Of a stretch of 58,450 nt of DNA, positions 24,289 to 36,543 are shown piece by piece (the stretch's first letter is position 1; the number at the start of each line of letters is the position of its first letter). Origin of the DNA: Saccoglossus kowalevskii (Eukaryota; Hemichordata; Enteropneusta; Harrimaniidae). A model generated the notes under the pieces. The model was not told where the DNA came from and ran no database searches. It worked only from the letters and a program-made list of their open reading frames with translations. Made by a program: the position numbers and the translations under genes. Location: NCBI RefSeq assembly GCF_000003605.2, contig NW_003132176.1:1-58450 (forward strand). The letters are read 5' to 3'.

Positions 24289-24499
24289 TGAATTAGTGAA
24301 AGAGTAGGTTTATTCTGATGTCCTAAATTAGTGAAAGCGTAGGTTTATTCTGATGTCCCGAATTAGTGAAATAGTATGTTTATTCTGATGTCCTGAATTA
24401 GTGAAAGCGTAGGTTTATTCTGATGTCCTGAATTAGTGAAAGCGTAGGTTTATTTCTGATGTCCTGAATTAGTGAAATAGTTGGTTTATTCTGATGTCC
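24289..24499. repeat. Cassette K, copy 14 (six units)
   Basis: Ends AAATAGTTGG. Serves both as the end of block III and as the start of a second copy of block IV, which continues to about 25400. Confidence 0.9.
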
Positions 24500-25760
24500 T
24501 GAATTAGTGAAATAGTAGGTTTATTCTGATGTCCTGAATTAGTGAAAGCGTAGGTTTATTCTGATGTCCTGAATTAGTGAAAGCGTAGGTTTATTCTGAT
24601 GTTCTGAATTAGTGAAAGCGTAGGTTTATTCTGATGTCCTGAATTAGTAAAATAGTAGGTTTATTCTGATGTCCTGAATTAGTGAAAACGTAGGTTTATT
24701 CTGATGTACTGAATTAGTGAAAGCGGAGGTTTAGTCTGATGTCCTGAATTAGTGAAAGCGTAGGGTCATTCTGATGTCCTGAATTAGTGAAAGCGTAGGT
24801 TTATTCTGATGTCCTGAATTAGTGAAAGCGTAGGTTTATTCTGATGTCCTGAATTAGTGAAAGAGTAGGTTTATTCTGATGTCCTGAATTAGTGAAAGCG
24901 CAGGTTTATTCTGATGTCCTGAATTAGTGAAAGCATAGGGGTCATTCTGATGTCCTGAATTAGTGAAAGCGTAGGTTTATTCTGATGTCCTGAATTAGTG
25001 AAAGTGTAGGTTTATTCTGATGTCCTGAATTAGTGAAAGCGTAGGTTTATTCTGATGTCCTGAATTAGTGAAAACGTAGGTTTATTCTGATGTCCTGAAT
25101 TAGTGAAAGCGTAGGTTTATTCTGATGTCCTGAATTAGTGAAAGCGTAGGTTTATTCTGATGTCCTGAATTAGTGAAAGCGTTGGTTTATTCTGATGTCC
25201 TGAATTAGTGAAAGCGTAGGGTCATTCTGATGTCCTGAATTAGTGAAAGCGTAGGTTTATTCTGATGTCCTGAATTAGTGAAAGCGTAGGTTTATTCTGA
25301 TGTCCTGAATTAGTGAAAGCGTAGGTTTATTCTGATGTCCTGAATTAGTGAAAGCGTAGGTTTATTCTGATGTCCTGAATTAGTGAAAGCGTTGGTTTAT
25401 TCTGATGTCCTGAATTAGTGAAAGCGTAGGGTCATTCTGATGTCCTGAATTAGTGAAAGCGTAGGTTTATTCTGATGTCCTGAATTAGTGAAAGCGTAGG
25501 GTTATTCTGATGTCCTGAATTAGTGAAAGCGTAGGGTCATTCTGATGTCCTGAATTAGTGAAAGCGTAGGTTTATACTGATGTCCTGAATTAGTGAAAGC
25601 GTAGGTTTATTCTGATGTCCTGAATTAGTGAAATAGTAAGTTTATTCTGATGTCCTGAATTAGTGAAAGCGTAGGGTCATTCTGATGTCCTGAATTAGTG
25701 AAAGCGTAGGTTTATTCTGATGTCCTGAATTAGTGAAAGCGTAGGTTTATTCTGATGTCC

Positions 25761-25963
25761 TGAATTAGTGAAAGTGTAGTTTATTCTGATGTCCTGAATT
25801 AATGAAGCGCAGTTTATTCTGATGTCCTGAATTATGAAAGCGGAGGGTCATTCTGATGTCCAGAATTAGTGAAGCGTAGTTTATTCTAATGTCCTGAATT
25901 AGTGAAAGCCTGGTTTATTCTAATGTCCTGAATTAGTGAAAGCGTAGGGTCATTCTGATGTCT
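25761..25963. repeat. Cassette D, copy 2 (203 bp, damaged)
   Basis: Complete D order (GTG; TTAATGAAAG with GCGCAGG; GCGGAGGGTCA; CCAGAATT with CTAATG; GCCTGGG; GGGTCA), but seven bases shorter than the intact copy at 26733-26942. The roughly 300 bp before it (GGGTTATTC, TTTATACTG, AAATAGTAAG) also match the region before copy 3. Confidence 0.85.
25775..25920. other. Patch of homopolymer losses Q8
   Basis: GTGTAGTTTATT, AATGAAGCGCAGTTTATT, GAATTATGAAAG, GTGAAGCGTAGTTTATT and GCCTGGTTTATT: seven bases missing relative to the paralogue at 26747-26905. The losses are mostly in GG and AAA runs. Just after it the order jumps to block V. Confidence 0.7.
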
Positions 25964-26100
25964 TGAATTAGTGAAAGCGTAGGTTTAGTCTGATGTACTG
26001 AATTAGTGAAAGCGTAGGTTTATTCTGATGTCCTGAATTAGTGAAAGCGCAGGTTTATTCTGATCCCTGAATTAGTGAAATCGTAGGTTTATTCTGATGT
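25964..26100. repeat. Fragment of block V
   Basis: TTTAGTC followed by GTACTG, plain, GCGCAGG with the 34-bp GATCCCTG junction, then AAATCG: the same series as 72-206, 41135 and 51390. It follows patch Q8 directly. Confidence 0.8.
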
Positions 26101-26732
26101 CCTGAATTAGTGAAAGCGTAGGTTTATTCTGATGTCCTGAATTAGTGAAAGCGTAGGTTTATTCTGATGTCCTGAATTAGTGAAAGAGTAGGTTTATTCT
26201 GATGTCCTGAATTAGTGAAAGCGCAGGTTTATTCTGATGTCCTGAATTAGTGAAAGCGTAGGTTTATTCTGATGTCCTGAATTAGTGAAAGCGTAGGTTT
26301 ATTCTGATGTCCTGAATTAGTGAAAGCGTAGGTTTATTCTGATGTCCTGAATTAGTGAAAGCGTTGGTTTATTCTGATGTCCTGAATTAGTGAAAGCGTA
26401 GGGTCATTCTGATGTCCTGAATTAGTGAAAGCGTAGGTTTATTCTGATGTCCTGAATTAGTGAAAGCGTAGGGTTATTCTGATGTCCTGAATTAGTGAAA
26501 GCGTAGGGTCATTCTGATGTCCTGAATTAGTGAAAGCGTAGGTTTATACTGATGTCCTGAATTAGTGAAAGCGTAGGTTTATTCTGATGTCCTGAATTAG
26601 TGAAATAGTAAGTTTATTCTGATGTCCTGAATTAGTGAAAGCGTAGGGTCATTCTGATGTCCTGAATTAGTGAAAGCGTAGGTTTATTCTGATGTCCTGA
26701 ATTAGTGAAAGCGTAGGTTTATTCTGATGTCC

Positions 26733-26942
26733 TGAATTAGTGAAAGTGTAGGTTTATTCTGATGTCCTGAATTAATGAAAGCGCAGGTTTATTCTGATGT
26801 CCTGAATTAGTGAAAGCGGAGGGTCATTCTGATGTCCAGAATTAGTGAAAGCGTAGGTTTATTCTAATGTCCTGAATTAGTGAAAGCCTGGGTTTATTCT
26901 AATGTCCTGAATTAGTGAAAGCGTAGGGTCATTCTGATGTCC
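26733..26942. repeat. Cassette D, copy 3 (full, 210 bp)
   Basis: Reference copy for cassette D. Unit 4 reads AAAGCG after its CCAGAATT start, as at 50271; copies 1, 4 and 5 read AAATCG there. Confidence 0.9.
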
Positions 26943-27109
26943 TGAATTAGTGAAAGCGTAGGTTTATTCTGATGTACTGAATTAGTGAAAGCGTAGGTTT
27001 ATTCTGATGTCCTGAATTAGTGAAATAGTAGGTTTATTCTGATGTCCTGAATTAGTGAAAGCGTAGGTTTATTCTGATGTCCTGAATTAGTGAAATAGTA
27101 GGTTTATTC

Positions 27110-27200
27110 TAATGTCACTGAATTAGTGAAAGCGTTGGTTTATTCTGATGTCCTTAAATTAGTGAAAGCGTAGGGTCATTCTGATGTCCCTGAAATTAGT
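27110..27200. other. Patch of one-base gains Q9
   Basis: ATGTCACTG, CCTTAAATT and GTCCCTGAAATT each gain one base. The similar tract at 50640-50720 is clean. Cassette B starts 27 bases later. Confidence 0.55.
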
Positions 27201-27226
27201 GAAAGCGTAGGTTTATTCTGATGTCC

Positions 27227-27576
27227 TGAATTAGTAAAAGCGTAGGTTTATTCTGATGTCCTGAATTAGTGAAAGTGTAGGTTTATTCTGATGTCCTGAA
27301 TTAGTGAAAGCGCAGGTTTATTCTGATGTCATGAATTAGTGAAATAGTATGTTTATTCTGATGTCCTGAATTAGTTAAAGCGTAGGTTTATTCTGATGTC
27401 CTGAATTAGTGAAAGCGTAGGTTGATTCTGATGTCCTGAATTAGTGAAATAGTAGGTTTATTATGATGTCCTGAATTAGTGAAAGCGTAGGTTTATTCTG
27501 ATGTCCTGAATTAGTGAAAGCGTAAGTTTATTCTGATGTCCTGAATTAGTGAAAGCGTAGGTTTATTCTGATGTCC
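27227..27576. repeat. Cassette B, copy 5 (full, 350 bp)
   Basis: Ten units. The plain unit after GTTAAAG ends GGTTGATTC, a mark shared only with the copy at 41659. Confidence 0.9.
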
Positions 27577-27787
27577 TGAATTAGTGAAAGAGTAGGTTTA
27601 TTCTGATGTCCTAAATTAGTGAAAGCGTAGGTTTATTCTGATGTCCCGAATTAGTGAAATAGTATGTTTATTCTGATGTCCTGAATTAGTGAAAGCGTAG
27701 GTTTATTCTGATGTCCTGAATTAGTGAAAGCGTAGGTTTATTTCTGATGTCCTGAATTAGTGAAATAGTTGGTTTATTCTGATGTCC
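27577..27787. repeat. Cassette K, copy 15 (six units)
   Basis: Ends AAATAGTTGG and is followed by block IV up to about 28320. Confidence 0.9.
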
Positions 27788-28733
27788 TGAATTAGTGAAA
27801 TAGTAGGTTTATTCTGATGTCCTGAATTAGTGAAAGCGTAGGTTTATTCTGATGTCCTGAATTAGTGAAAGCGTAGGTTTATTCTGATGTTCTGAATTAG
27901 TGAAAGCGTAGGTTTATTCTGATGTCCTGAATTAGTAAAATAGTAGGTTTATTCTGATGTCCTGAATTAGTGAAAACGTAGGTTTATTCTGATGTACTGA
28001 ATTAGTGAAAGCGGAGGTTTAGTCTGATGTCCTGAATTAGTGAAAGCGTAGGGTCATTCTGATGTCCTGAATTAGTGAAAGCGTAGGTTTATTCTGATGT
28101 CCTGAATTAGTGAAAGCGTAGGTTTATTCTGATGTCCTGAATTAGTGAAAGCGTAGGTTTATTCTGATGTCCTGAATTAGTGAAAGCGCAGGTTTATTCT
28201 GATGTCCTGAATTAGTGAAAGCATAGGGGTCATTCTGATGTCCTGAATTAGTGAAAGCGTAGGTTTATTCTGATGTCCTGAATTAGTGAAAGTGTAGGTT
28301 TATTCTGATGTCCTGAATTAGTGAAAGCGTAGGTTTATTCTGATGTCCTGAATTAGTGAAAGCGTAAGTTTATTCTGATGTCCTGAATTAGTGAAATAGT
28401 AGGTTTATTCTGATGTCCTGAATTAGTGAAAGCGTAGGGTCATTCTGATGTCCTGAATTAGTGAAAGCGTAGGTTTATTCTGATGTCCTGAATTAGTGAA
28501 AGCGTAGGTTTATTCTTATGTCCTGAATTAGTAAAATAGTAGGTTTATTCTGATGTCCTGAATTAGTGATAGCGTAGGTTTATTCTGATGTCCTGAATTA
28601 GTGAAAGCGTAGGTTTATTCTGATGTCCTGAATTAGTGAAATAGTAGGTTTATTCTGATGTCCTGAATTAGTGAAAGCGTAGGGTCATTCTGATGTCCTG
28701 AATTAGTGAAAGCGTAGGTTTATTCTGATGTCC

Positions 28734-29154
28734 TGAATTAGTGAAAGCGTCGGTTAATTCTGATGTCCTGAATTAGTGAAAGCGTAGGGTCATTCTGATG
28801 TCCTGAATTCGTGAAAGCGTAGGTTTATTCTAATGTCCTGAATTAGTGAAAGCGTAGGTTTATTCTAATGTCCTGAATTAGTGAAACCGTAGGTTTATTC
28901 TGATGTCCTGAATTAGTGAAAGAGGAGGTTTAGTCTGATGTCCTGAATTAGTGAAAGCGTATGGTCATTCTGATGTCCTGAATTAGTGAAAGCGTAGGTT
29001 TATTCTGATGTCCTGAATTAGTGAAAGCGTAGCTTTATTCTGATGTCCTGAATTAGTGAAAGCATAGGGGTCATTCTGATATCCTGAATTAGTGAAAGCG
29101 TAGGTTTATTCTGATGTCCCGAATTAGTGAAAGTGTAGGTTTATTCTGATGTCC
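28734..29154. repeat. Cassette C, copy 4
   Basis: Full 421 bp. It is intermediate in type: AAACCG and GAGGAGG as in copies 2, 3 and 6, but GCGTAGG rather than GCGTTGG in the GAATTC unit (hexamer at 28805). The last unit starts CCCGAATT. Confidence 0.9.
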
Positions 29155-29539
29155 TGAATTAGTGAAAGCGTAGGTTTATTCTGATGTCCTGAATTAGTGA
29201 AAGCGTAGGTTTATTCTGATGTCCTGAATTAGTGAAAGCGTAGGTTTATTCTGATGTCCTGAATTAGTGAAAGCGTAGGTTTATTCTGATGTCCTGAATT
29301 AGTGAAAGCGTTGGTTTATTCTGATGTCCTGAATTAGTGAAAGCGTAGGGTCATTCTGATGTCCTGAATTAGGGAAAGCGTAGGTTTATTCTGATGTCCT
29401 GAATTAGTGAAAGCGTAGGTTTATTCTGATGTCCTGAATTAGTGAAAGCGTAGGGTCATTCTGATGTCCTGAATTAGTGAAAGCGTAAGTTTATTCTGAT
29501 GTCCTGAATTAGTGAAAGCGTAGGTTTATTCTGATGTCC

Positions 29540-29645
29540 TGAATTAGTGAAATAGTAGGTTTATTTCTGATGTCCTGAATTAGTGAAATAGTAGGTTTAT
29601 TCTGATGTCCTGAATTAGAGAAAACGTAGGGTCCTTCTGATGTCC
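29540..29645. repeat. Cassette K tail
   Basis: Three units: 36-bp AAATAG, AAATAG, and TTAGAGAAAACG with GGGTCCTTC. The same as 5381-5486, and the surrounding units also match. Confidence 0.85.
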
Positions 29646-29715
29646 TGAATTAGTGAAAGCGTAGGGTCATTCTGATGTCCTGAATTAGTGAAAGCGTAGG
29701 TTTATTCTGATGTCC

Positions 29716-30136
29716 TGAATTAGTGAAAGCGTCGGTTAATTCTGATGTCCTGAATTAGTGAAAGCGTAGGGTCATTCTGATGTCCTGAATTCGTGAAAGC
29801 GTAGGTTTATTCTAATGTCCAGAATTAGTGAAAGCGTAGGTTTATTCTAATGTCCTGAATTAGTGAAAACGTAGGTTTATTCTGATGTCCTGAATTAGTG
29901 AAAGCGGAGGTTTAGTCTGATGTCCTGAATTAGTGAAAGCGTATGGTCATTCCGATGTCCTGAATTAGTGAAAGCGTAGGTTTATTCTGATGTCCTGAAT
30001 TAGTGAAAGCGTAGCTTTATTCTGATGTCCTGAATTAGTGAAAGCATAGGGGTCATTCTGATATCCTGAATTAGTGAAAGCGTAGGTTTATTCTGATGTC
30101 CTGAATTAGTGAAAGTGTAGGTTTATTCTGATGTCC
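29716..30136. repeat. Cassette C, copy 5
   Basis: Full 421 bp, AAAACG/GCGGAGG subfamily. It shares the CCAGAATT start in unit 4 and TCATTCCGATG with copy 1 at 9721. The GAATTC hexamer is at 29787. Confidence 0.9.
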
Positions 30137-30382
30137 TGAATTAGTGAAAGCGTAGGTTTATTCTGATGTCCTGAATTAGTGAAAGCGTAGGTTTATTCTG
30201 ATGTCCTGAATTAGTGAAAGCGTAGGTTTATTCTGATGTCCTGAATTAGTGAAATAGTAAGTTTTATTCTGATGTCCTGAATTAGTGAAAGCGTAGGTTT
30301 ATTCTGATGTCCTGAATTAGTGAAAGCGTAGGTTTATTCTGATGTCCTGAATTAGTGAAAGCGTAGGTTTATTCTGATGTCC

Positions 30383-30627
30383 TGAATTAGTGAAAGAGTA
30401 GGTTTATTCTGATGTCCTAAATTAGTGAAAGCGTAGGTTTATTCTGATGTCCCGAATTAGTGAAATGGTATGTTTATTCTGATGTCCTAAATTAGTGAAA
30501 GCGTAGGTTTATTCTGATGTCCTGAATTAGTGAAAGCGTATGTTTATTTCTGATGTCCTGAATTAGTGAAATAGTAGTTTATTCTGATGTCCTGAATTAG
30601 TGAAAACGTAGGGTCCTTCTGATGTCC
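30383..30627. repeat. Cassette K, copy 16 (AAATGG subfamily)
   Basis: Seven units. One G is lost in the sixth (ATAGTAGTTTATT), the fifth reads GCGTATG, and it ends GGGTCCTTC. Confidence 0.88.
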
Positions 30628-30837
30628 TGAATTAGTGAAAGCGTAGGTTTATTCTGATGTCCTGAATTAGTGAAATAGTAGGTTTATTCTGATGTCCTGA
30701 ATTAGTGAAATAGTAGGTTTATTCTGATGTCCTGAATTAGTGAAAGCGTAGGTTTATTCTGATGTCCTGAATTAGTGAAAGCGTAGGTTTATTCTGATGT
30801 CCTGAATTAGTGAAAGCGTAGGTTTATTCTGATGTCC

Positions 30838-31258
30838 TGAATTAGTGAAAGCGTCGGTTAATTCTGATGTCCTGAATTAGTGAAAGCGTAGGGTCATTCT
30901 GATGTCCTGAATTCGTGAAAGCGTTGGTTTATTCTAATGTCCTGAATTAGTGAAAGCGTAGGTTTATTCTAATGTCCTGAATTAGTGAAACCGTAGGTTT
31001 ATTCTGATGTCCTGAATTAGTGAAAGAGGAGGTTTAGTCTGATGTCCTGAATTAGTGAAAGCGTATGGTCATTCTGATGTCCTGAATTAGTGAAAGCGTA
31101 GGTTTATTCTGATGTCCTGAATTAGTGAAAGCGTAGCTTTATTCTGATGTCCTGAATTAGTGAAAGCATAGGGGTCATTCTGATATCCTGAATTAGTGAA
31201 AGCGTGGGTTTATTCTGATGTCCTGAATTAGTGAAAGTGTAGGTTTATTCTGATGTCC
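30838..31258. repeat. Cassette C, copy 6
   Basis: Full 421 bp, with all marks of copy 2 (GCGTTGG, AAACCG, GAGGAGG, GCGTGGG). The GAATTC hexamer is at 30909. Confidence 0.9.
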
Positions 31259-31339
31259 TGAATTAGTGAAAGCGTAGGTTTATTCTGATGTCCTGAATTA
31301 GTGAAAGCGTAGGTTTATTCTGATGTCCTGAATTAGTGA

Positions 31340-31545
31340 AAGCGTAGTTTATTCTGATGTCCTGAATTAGTGAAAGCGTAGGTTTATTCTGATGTCCTGA
31401 ATTAGTGAAGCGTTGGTTTATTCTGATGTCCTGAATTATGAAAGCGTAGGGTCATTCTGATGTCCTGAATTAGGGAAGCGTAGGTTTATTCTGATGTCCT
31501 GAATTAGTGAAAGCGTAAGTTTATTCTGATGTCTGATTATTGAAA
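31340..31545. other. Patch of homopolymer losses Q10
   Basis: GCGTAGTTTATT, GTGAAGCGTTGG, GAATTATGAAAG, TTAGGGAAGCG and GTCTGATTATTG fall within six units. The same series after C copy 2 (11103-11310) is clean. At 31560 the order jumps to block IV, skipping the B + K part. Confidence 0.7.
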
Positions 31546-31559
31546 GCGTAGGGTCATTC

Positions 31560-32140
31560 TGATGTCCTGAATTAGTGAAATAGTAGGTTTATTCTGATGT
31601 CCTGAATTAGTGAAAGCGTAGGTTTATTCTGATGTCCTGAATTAGTGAAAGCGTAGGTTTATTCTGATGTTCTGAATTAGTGAAAGCGTAGGTTTATTCT
31701 GATGTCCTGAATTAGTAAAATAGTAGGTTTATTCTGATGTCCTGAATTAGTGAAAACGTAGGTTTATTCTGATGTACTGAATTAGTGAAAGCGGAGGTTT
31801 AGTCTGATGTCCTGAATTAGTGAAAGCGTAGGGTCATTCTGATGTCCTGAATTAGTGAAAGCGTAGGTTTATTCTGATGTCCTGAATTAGTGAAAGCGTA
31901 GGTTTATTCTGATGTCCTGAATTAGTGAAAGCGTAGGTTTATTCTGATGTCCTGAATTAGTGAAAGCGCAGGTTTATTCTGATGTCCTGAATTAGTGAAA
32001 GCATAGGGGTCATTCTGATGTCCTGAATTAGTGAAAGCGTAGGTTTATTCTGATGTCCTGAATTAGTGAAAGTGTAGGTTTATTCTGATGTCCTGAATTA
32101 GTGAAAGCGTAGGTTTATTCTGATGTCCTGAATTAGTGAA
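31560..32140. repeat. Duplicated block IV, partial copy
   Basis: AAATAG, plain, plain, TTCTGAATT, GTAAAATAG, AAAACG, GTACTG with GCGGAGG, through ATAGGGGTCA. The GTACTG marker at 31774 is exactly 3,780 bp (108 monomers) from the one at 27994. Confidence 0.85.
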
Positions 32141-32268
32141 ATAGTAAGTTTATTCTGATGTCCTGAATTAGTGAAAGCGTAGGGTCATTCTGATGTCCTG
32201 AATTAGTGAAAGCGTAGGTTTATTCTGATGTCCTGAATTAGTGAAAGCGTAGGTTTATTCTGATGTCC

Positions 32269-32478
32269 TGAATTAGTGAAAGTGTAGGTTTATTCTGATG
32301 TCCTGAATTAATGAAAGCGCAGGTTTATTCTGATGTCCTGAATTAGTGAAAGCGGAGGGTCATTCTGATGTCCAGAATTAGTGAAATCGTAGGTTTATTC
32401 TAATGTCCTGAATTAGTGAAAGCCTGGGTTTATTCTAATGTCCTGAATTAGTGAAAGCGTAGGGTCATTCTGATGTCC
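32269..32478. repeat. Cassette D, copy 4 (full, 210 bp)
   Basis: Unit 4 has AAATCG after its CCAGAATT start. The units before it (ATAGGGGTCA, GTG, AAATAGTAAG, GGGTCA) match those before copy 5 at 48870. Confidence 0.9.
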
Positions 32479-32723
32479 TGAATTAGTGAAAGCGTAGGTT
32501 TATTCTGATGTACTGAATTAGTGAAAGCGTAGGGTCATTCTGATGTCGTGAATTAGTGAAAGCGTAAGTTTATTCTGATGTCCTGAATTAGTGAAAGCGT
32601 AGGTTTATTCTGATGTCCTGAATTAGTGAAATAGTAAGTTTATTCTGATGTCCTGAATTAGTGAAAGCGTAGGGTCATTCTGATGTCCTGAATTAGTGAA
32701 AGCGTAGGTTTATTCTGATGTCC

Positions 32724-32828
32724 TGAATTAGTAAAAGCGTAGGTTTATTCTGATGTTCTGAATTAGTGAAAGTGTAGGTTTATTCTGATGTCCTGAATTA
32801 GTGAAAGCGCAGGTTTATTCTGATGTCC
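32724..32828. repeat. Cassette B, first three units only
   Basis: GTAAAAG, GTG (with a TTCTGAATT start) and GCGCAGG, then directly K copy 17. The CATGAATT unit and the rest of B are missing. Confidence 0.8.
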
Positions 32829-33074
32829 TTAATTAGTGAAAGAGTAGGTTTATTCTGATGTCCTAAATTAGTGAAAGCGTAGGTTTATTTTGATGTCCCG
32901 AATTAGTGAAATAGTATGTTTATTCTGATGTCCTAAATTAGTGAAAGCGTAGGTTTATTCTGATGTCCTGAATTAGTGAAAGCGTAGGTTTATTTCTGAT
33001 GTCCTGAATTAGTGAAATAGTAGGTTTATTCTGATGTCCTGAATTAGTGAAATAGTAGGTTTATTCTGATGTCC
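32829..33074. repeat. Cassette K, copy 17
   Basis: Sister of copy 2 at 3570: TTAATT start, TTTTGATG in unit 2, and AAATAG as last unit. The following units (TTTAATCTG, GGTTAATTC) match too. Confidence 0.88.
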
Positions 33075-34826
33075 TGAATTAGTGAAAGCGTAGGTTTATT
33101 CTGATGTCCTGAATTAGTGAAAGCGTAGGTTTAATCTGATGTCCTGAATTAGTGAAATAGTAGGTTAATTCTGATGTCCTGAATTAGTGAAAGCGTAGGG
33201 TCATTCTGATGTCCTGAATTAGTGAAAGCGTAGGTTTATTCTGATGTCCTGAATTAGTGAAAGCGTAGGTTTATTCTGATGTCCTGAATTAGTAAAATAG
33301 TAGGTTTATTCTGATGTCCTGAATTAGTGAAAGCGTAGGTTTATTCTGATGTCCTGAATTAGTGAAATAGTAGGTTTATTCTGATGTCCTGAATTAGTAA
33401 AAGCGTAGGGTCATTCTGATGTCCTGAATTAGTGAAAGCGGAGGTTCATTCTGATGTCCTAAATTAGTGAAAGCGTGGGTTTATTCTGATGTCCTGAATT
33501 AGTGAAAGCGTAGGGTCATTCTGATGTCCTGAATTAGTGAAAGCGTAGGTTTATTCTAATGTCCTGAATTAGTGAAAGCGTAGGTTTATTCTAATGTCCT
33601 GAATTAGTGAAAACGTAGGTTTATTCTGATGTCCTGAATTAGTGAAATCGGAGGTTTAGTCTGATGTCCTGAATTAGTGAAAGCGTAGGGTCATTCTGAT
33701 GTCCTGAATTAGTGAAAGCGTAGGGTTATTCTGATGTCCTGAATTAGTGAAAGCGTAGGTTTATTCTGATGTCCTGAATTAGTGAAAGCGTAGGTTTATT
33801 CTGATGTCCTGAATTAGTGAAAGCATAGGGGTCATTCTGATGTCCTGAATTAGTGAAAGCGTAGGTTTATTCTGATGTCCTGAATTAGTGAAAGCGTAGG
33901 GTCATTCTGATGTCCTGAATTATTGAAAGCGTTGGTTTATTCTGATGTCCTGAATTAGTGAAAGCGTTGGTTTATTCTGATGTCCTGAATTAGTGAAAGC
34001 GTATGTTTATTCTGATGTCCTGAATTAGTGAAAGCGTAGGTTTATTCTGATGTCCTGAATTAGTGAAAGCGTAGGTTTATTCTGATGTCCTGAATTAGTG
34101 AAAGCGTATGTTTATTCTGATGTCCTGAATTAGTGAAAGCGTAGATTTATTCTGATGTCCTGAATTAGTGAAAGCGTAGGGTCATTCTGATGTCCTGAAT
34201 TAGTGAAAGCGTAGGTTTATTCTGATGTCCTCAATTAGTGAAAGCGTAGGTTTATTCTGATGTCCTGAATTAGTGAAATAGTAGGTTTATTCTGATGTCC
34301 TGAATTAGTGAAAGCGTGAGGTCATTCTGATGTCCTGAATAAGTGAAAGCGTAGGTTTATTCTGATGTCCTGAATTAGTGAAAGCGTAGGTTTATTCTGA
34401 TGTACTGAATTAGTGAAAGTGTAGGTTTATTCTGATGTCCTGAATTAGTGAAAGCGTAGGTTTATTTTGATGTCCTGCATTAGTGAAAGCGTAGGTTTAT
34501 TCTGATGTCCTGAATTAGTGAAATAGTAGGTTTATTCTGATGTCCTGAATTAGTGAAAGCGTAGGTTTATTCTGATGTCCTGAATTAGTGAAAGCGTAGG
34601 TTTATTCTGATGTCCTGAATTAGTAAAAGCGTAGGTTTATTCTGATGTCCTGAATTAGTGAAAGCGTAGGTTTATTCTGATGTCCTGAATTAGTGAAATA
34701 GTAAGTTTTATTCTGATGTCCTGAATTAGTGAAAGCGTAGGTTTATTCTGATGTCCTGAATTAGTGAAAGCGTAGGTTTATTCTGATGTCCTGAATTAGT
34801 GAAAGCGTAGGTTTATTCTGATGTCC

Positions 34827-35071
34827 TGAATTAGTGAAAGAGTAGGTTTATTCTGATGTCCTAAATTAGTGAAAGCGTAGGTTTATTCTGATGTCCCGAA
34901 TTAGTGAAATAGTATGTTTATTCTGATGTCCTAAATTAGTGAAAGCGTAGGTTTAATCTGATGTCCTGAATTAGTGATGCGTAGGTTTATTTCTGATGTC
35001 CTGAATTAGTGAAATAGTAGGTTTATTCTGATGTCCTGAATTAGTGAAAACGTAGGGTCCTTCTGATGTCC
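34827..35071. repeat. Cassette K, copy 18
   Basis: TATG with GGGTCCTTC, an intermediate type. One base short: the 36-bp unit begins GTGATGCG. Counterpart of the copy at 54193. Confidence 0.88.
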
Positions 35072-35737
35072 TGAATTAGTGAAAGCGTAGGGTCATTCTG
35101 ATGTCCTGAATTAGTGAAAGCGTAGGTTTATTCTGATGTCCTGAATTAGTGAAAGCGTCGGTTAATTCTGATGTCCTGAATAAGTGAAAGCGTAGGTTTA
35201 TTCTGATGTCCTGAATTAGTGAAAGCGTAGGTTTATTCTGATGTACTGAATTAGTGAAAGTGTAGGTTTATTCTGATGTCCTGAATTAGTGAAAGCGTAG
35301 GTTTATTTTGATGTCCTGCATTAGTGAAAGCGTAGGTTTATTCTGATGTTCTGAAGTAGTGAAATAGTAGGTTTATTCTGATGTCCTGAATTAGTGAAAG
35401 CGTAGGTTTATTCTGATGTCCTGAATTAGTGAAAGCGTAGGTTTATTCTGATGTCCTGAATTAGTAAAAGCGTAGGTTTATTCTGATGTCCTGAATTAGT
35501 GAAATCGTAGGTTTATTCTGATGTCCTGAATTAGTGAAAGCGTAGGTTTATTCTGATGTCATGAATTAGTGAAAGCGTAGGTTTATTCTGATGTCCTGAA
35601 TTAGTGAAATAGTAAGTTTTATTCTGATGTCCTGAATTAGTGAAAGCGTAGGTTTATTCTGATGTCCTGAATTAGTGAAAGCGTAGGTTTATTCTGATGT
35701 CCTGAATTAGTGAAAGCGTAGGTTTATTCTGATGTCC

Positions 35738-35983
35738 TGAATTAGTGAAAGAGTAGGTTTATTCTGATGTCCTAAATTAGTGAAAGCGTAGGTTTATTCT
35801 GATGTCCCGAATTAGTGAAATGGTATGTTTATTCTGATGTCCTAAATTAGTGAAAGCGTAGGTTTATTCTGATGTCCTGAATTAGTGAAAGCGTAGGTTT
35901 ATTTCTGATGTCCTGAATTAGTGAAATAGTAGGTTTATTCTGATGTCCTGAATTAGTGAAAACGTAGGGTCCTTCTGATGTCC
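35738..35983. repeat. Cassette K, copy 19 (AAATGG/GGGTCC)
   Basis: Full. Starts the first 806-bp super-unit. Counterpart of 55105. Confidence 0.9.
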
Positions 35984-36543
35984 TGAATTAGTGAAAGCGT
36001 AGGTTTATTCTGATGTCCTGAATTAGAGAAATAGTAGGTTTATTCTGATGTCCTGAATTAGTGAAATAGTAGGTTTATTCTGATGTCCTGAATTAGTGAA
36101 AGCGTAGGTTTATTCTGATGTCCTGAATTAGTGAAAGCGTAGGTTTATTCTGATGTCCTGAATTAGTGAAATAGTAGGTTTATTCTGATGTCCTGAATTA
36201 GTGAAAGCGTAGGGTCATTCTGATGTCCTGAATTAGTGAAAGCGTAGGTTTATTCTGATGTCCTGAATTAGTGAAAGCGTAGGTTTATTCTTATGTCCTG
36301 AATTAGTAAAATAGTAGGTTTATTCTGATGTCCTGAATTAGTGATAGCGTAGGTTTATTCTGATGTCCTGAATTAGTGAAAGCGTAGGTTTATTCTGATG
36401 TCCTGAATTAGTGAAATAGTAGGTTTATTCTGATGTCCTGAATTAGTGAAAGCGTAGGGTCATTCTGATGTCCTGAATTAGTGAAAGCGTAGGTTTATTC
36501 TGATGTCCTGAATTAGTGAAAGCGTAGGTTTATTCTGATGTCC
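35738..36543. repeat. 806-bp super-unit (23 monomers), copy 1
   Basis: K followed by plain, TTAGAGAAATAG, AAATAG, plain x2, AAATAG, GGGTCA, plain, a TTCTTATG unit, GTAAAATAG, GTGATAGCG, plain, AAATAG, GGGTCA, plain x2. The length is 23 x 35 + 1. The next K starts exactly 806 bp later. Confidence 0.9.

Larger units (their letters stand above)
23098..24499. repeat. Duplicated block III, copy 2
   Basis: Counterpart of 10632-12068. Differences noticed are one unit missing within cassette B, a GTTCTGAATT start near 23760 where the other copy has ATTGGTG, and ATTGTAGG near 24022 where the other has GTGTAGG. Confidence 0.85.
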